From the NCBI GenBank assembly GCA_039621445.1, contig CP154957.1, positions 9,591,071 through 9,655,070 on the forward strand: DNA of 64,000 bases, in the 5' to 3' direction. Of the stretch, positions 63,128-64,000 are shown one piece after another. Origin of the DNA: Euglena gracilis (lineage: Eukaryota > Euglenida > Euglenophyceae > Euglenales). Each line of letters starts with the position of its first letter. Position 1 is the first letter of the stretch. The notes below the pieces were generated by a model. It was not told the origin of the DNA. It saw only the letters and a list, made by a program, of their open reading frames with translations, and did no database searches. Made by a program: the position numbers and the translations under genes.

Positions 63128-64000
63128 ACTCTGAATACGCTTACGCGCTTCAGGATTAGGACATTCCCGAGACATATGTCCCGATTTGTTGCACAAAAAG
63201 CACACTTTATCCGTGGCTTGGTTCGAAGAACGCGGGTATCGCGTTTTCGATCCCGTGGTTGGTGAAGTGGGTGAAACCGGTGATTTTTGCAATGCGTTCA
63301 CCGAACCAGTCGGTAATCCAGCGGTTGGGTGTGCGTTATACGCGGATTGAATCTGACCAAGAAGCTGTGATAGCTTCAACTGCTTGGAAACATAATTCCA
63401 GCGTTGGTCAAGAGTCATTGGATGACTCGCCAACTCCTCACGGTGGATATCCTTGATGAGGCTAGGCGTGAAATGCATGAGAACAGCATTGAACTGTTCG
63501 CGCATTTGCTTTTCACTGAGTTCATCCACTTCAGCGGCAAGTCCTAACCATTTGGCATACCAAAGGTCAATGGACTTCCACTTGCGATCGGGTGGGGCGC
63601 ATTGCCGCCACTTGGTCTCTAGGGTAATCCTAGCGACCAAACTTGAACTGGTGGGAGCGTATTGCTCCACCAGGTCATCAAAGGAAACGCGGTAGCGAAT
63701 CACGAGTTGTCGCGCGCGTTCCTTCTCATCCCTTGGGAGGCAATCGATGAATTCCATCTTGATCACCTCCGGGTTTGTGTCCTTGGTTGGCCCTTTCAAT
63801 GCCCAGTAATACTCCCAGTCGCGGAAAAACTGTCTTCATGTGGTTGGATCACCGTCCCACTGGGGTTTCACCTTATTCGCGATTGCGATGGTGCCCTTGA
63901 AGTCTTTCTGAGAAACCCAATGACCCTCGGTGGTATTCCGCGGTTTTGGGCCTGGGTACGCTCGAGCACCAAGCGTATCCTTTCCGGATTCTTGTCGTAA
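63128..64000 (-). pseudogene. gag: R1 gag, capsid-like domain and first zinc knuckle (continues beyond window)
   Basis: Minus strand from the window edge to the R3 insertion. Capsid-like domain matches R2 (QFFRDWEYYWALKGPT, FIDCLPRDEKERARQL, DLWYAKWLGLAAEVDELSEK) and knuckle CFLCNKSGHMSREC at about 63170-63210. A Trp codon is replaced by TGA at 63836-63838, so the copy is not translatable. Continues in frame across R3 into 61463. The long coiled-coil part expected upstream lies outside the window. Confidence 0.85.

Larger units (their letters stand above)
36705..64000 (-). mobile_element. R1: old chromodomain Ty3/gypsy-like retrotransposon (interrupted, incomplete)
   Basis: Read on the minus strand the order is gag (64000 to 60803), pol (60802 to 38880) and an additional ORF3 (38687 to about 36705). 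It is interrupted by R3 (61464-63127) in gag and by R2 (39836-56667) in the integrase. The 5' LTR and gag start lie beyond the window. Homology to R2 stops at about 36705 within ORF3, so the 3' part and LTR are lost. Several nonsense and frameshift mutations show that it is dead. Pol is clearly similar to R2 at protein level, ORF3 much less so, so R1 and R2 are different lineages of one family. Confidence 0.85.

Noticed and set aside
1-64000. Dinoflagellate spliced leader, rRNA or tRNA genes
   Set aside because: No spliced-leader core, no rRNA-like block and no convincing tRNA cloverleaf was noticed by eye; only the tRNA-complementary primer site of R2 was found.

Overview
The window is nuclear DNA from a eukaryote with a large, repeat-saturated genome. 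I cannot name the species. Evidence for a eukaryote: Ty3/gypsy (Metaviridae-type) LTR retrotransposons with chromodomain integrases, intron-like donor/acceptor pairs, DNA transposons with target-site duplications (TSDs), and an interstitial CCCTAA/CCCTAAA tract. Very long C/G homopolymers, non-LTR fragments with a restriction-endonuclease-like domain and the absence of ordinary host genes would fit an alga or other protist. No rRNA, tRNA, CRISPR, operon or organelle gene was seen.

Left part (1-36.7 kb). This is a dense patchwork of non-autonomous DNA transposons, foldback hairpins, tandem repeats and broken non-LTR fragments. At 0.85-4.65 kb a reverse-transcriptase C-terminal region is split by an element with CAGGG ends and a perfect 7-bp TSD. 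That element carries further insertions, giving four nested levels of mobile DNA inside the broken gene (1275-4062 > 1452-3365 > 2193-2964 > 2675-2889). At 5.8-6.9 kb a second such fragment is split by a T-rich, Mutator-like miniature element with a 9-bp TSD; that element recurs at 22.0 kb and, partly, at 19.3 kb. At 8.57-9.41 kb another CAGGG element holds a zinc-finger exon that looks like the start of a hAT-type transposase. Many short elements begin TACC plus a C homopolymer and end in the reverse complement, with TA at the edges. Hairpins around a GACGCCGG...CCGGCGTC core lie at 19.5-26.1 kb. The few open exons (minus strand 1-681, plus strand 13872-14060) are not assignable to a family.

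Right part (36.7-64 kb). Three LTR elements are nested. R1 (minus strand, about 36.7 kb to beyond 64 kb) is an old, mutated chromodomain Ty3-like element. R2 (plus strand, 39836-56667, 16.8 kb) sits inside the R1 integrase with a TGTCA TSD; both LTRs, primer-binding site and polypurine tract are present. R3 (61464-63127, 1.66 kb) is a small LTR element without coding capacity inside the R1 gag with an ACTCT TSD. In both cases the interrupted R1 reading frame lines up again across the TSD.

The most interesting biology is in R1/R2. Gag and Pol are in the same frame, separated by one UAG followed three bases later by a 13-bp stem-loop that is identical in the two otherwise diverged copies, which suggests stop-codon readthrough. 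Downstream of the integrase chromodomain, where env would be, both copies carry an additional unit (ORF3a about 200 aa plus ORF3b up to 1604 aa) with zinc-binding-like modules, a Lys-Gly tract and a long disordered linker, but no membrane segment. It is preceded in both by a conserved 3' splice-site-like sequence. Gag has an unusually long coiled-coil N-terminal half, and Pol has an extra domain between protease and reverse transcriptase.
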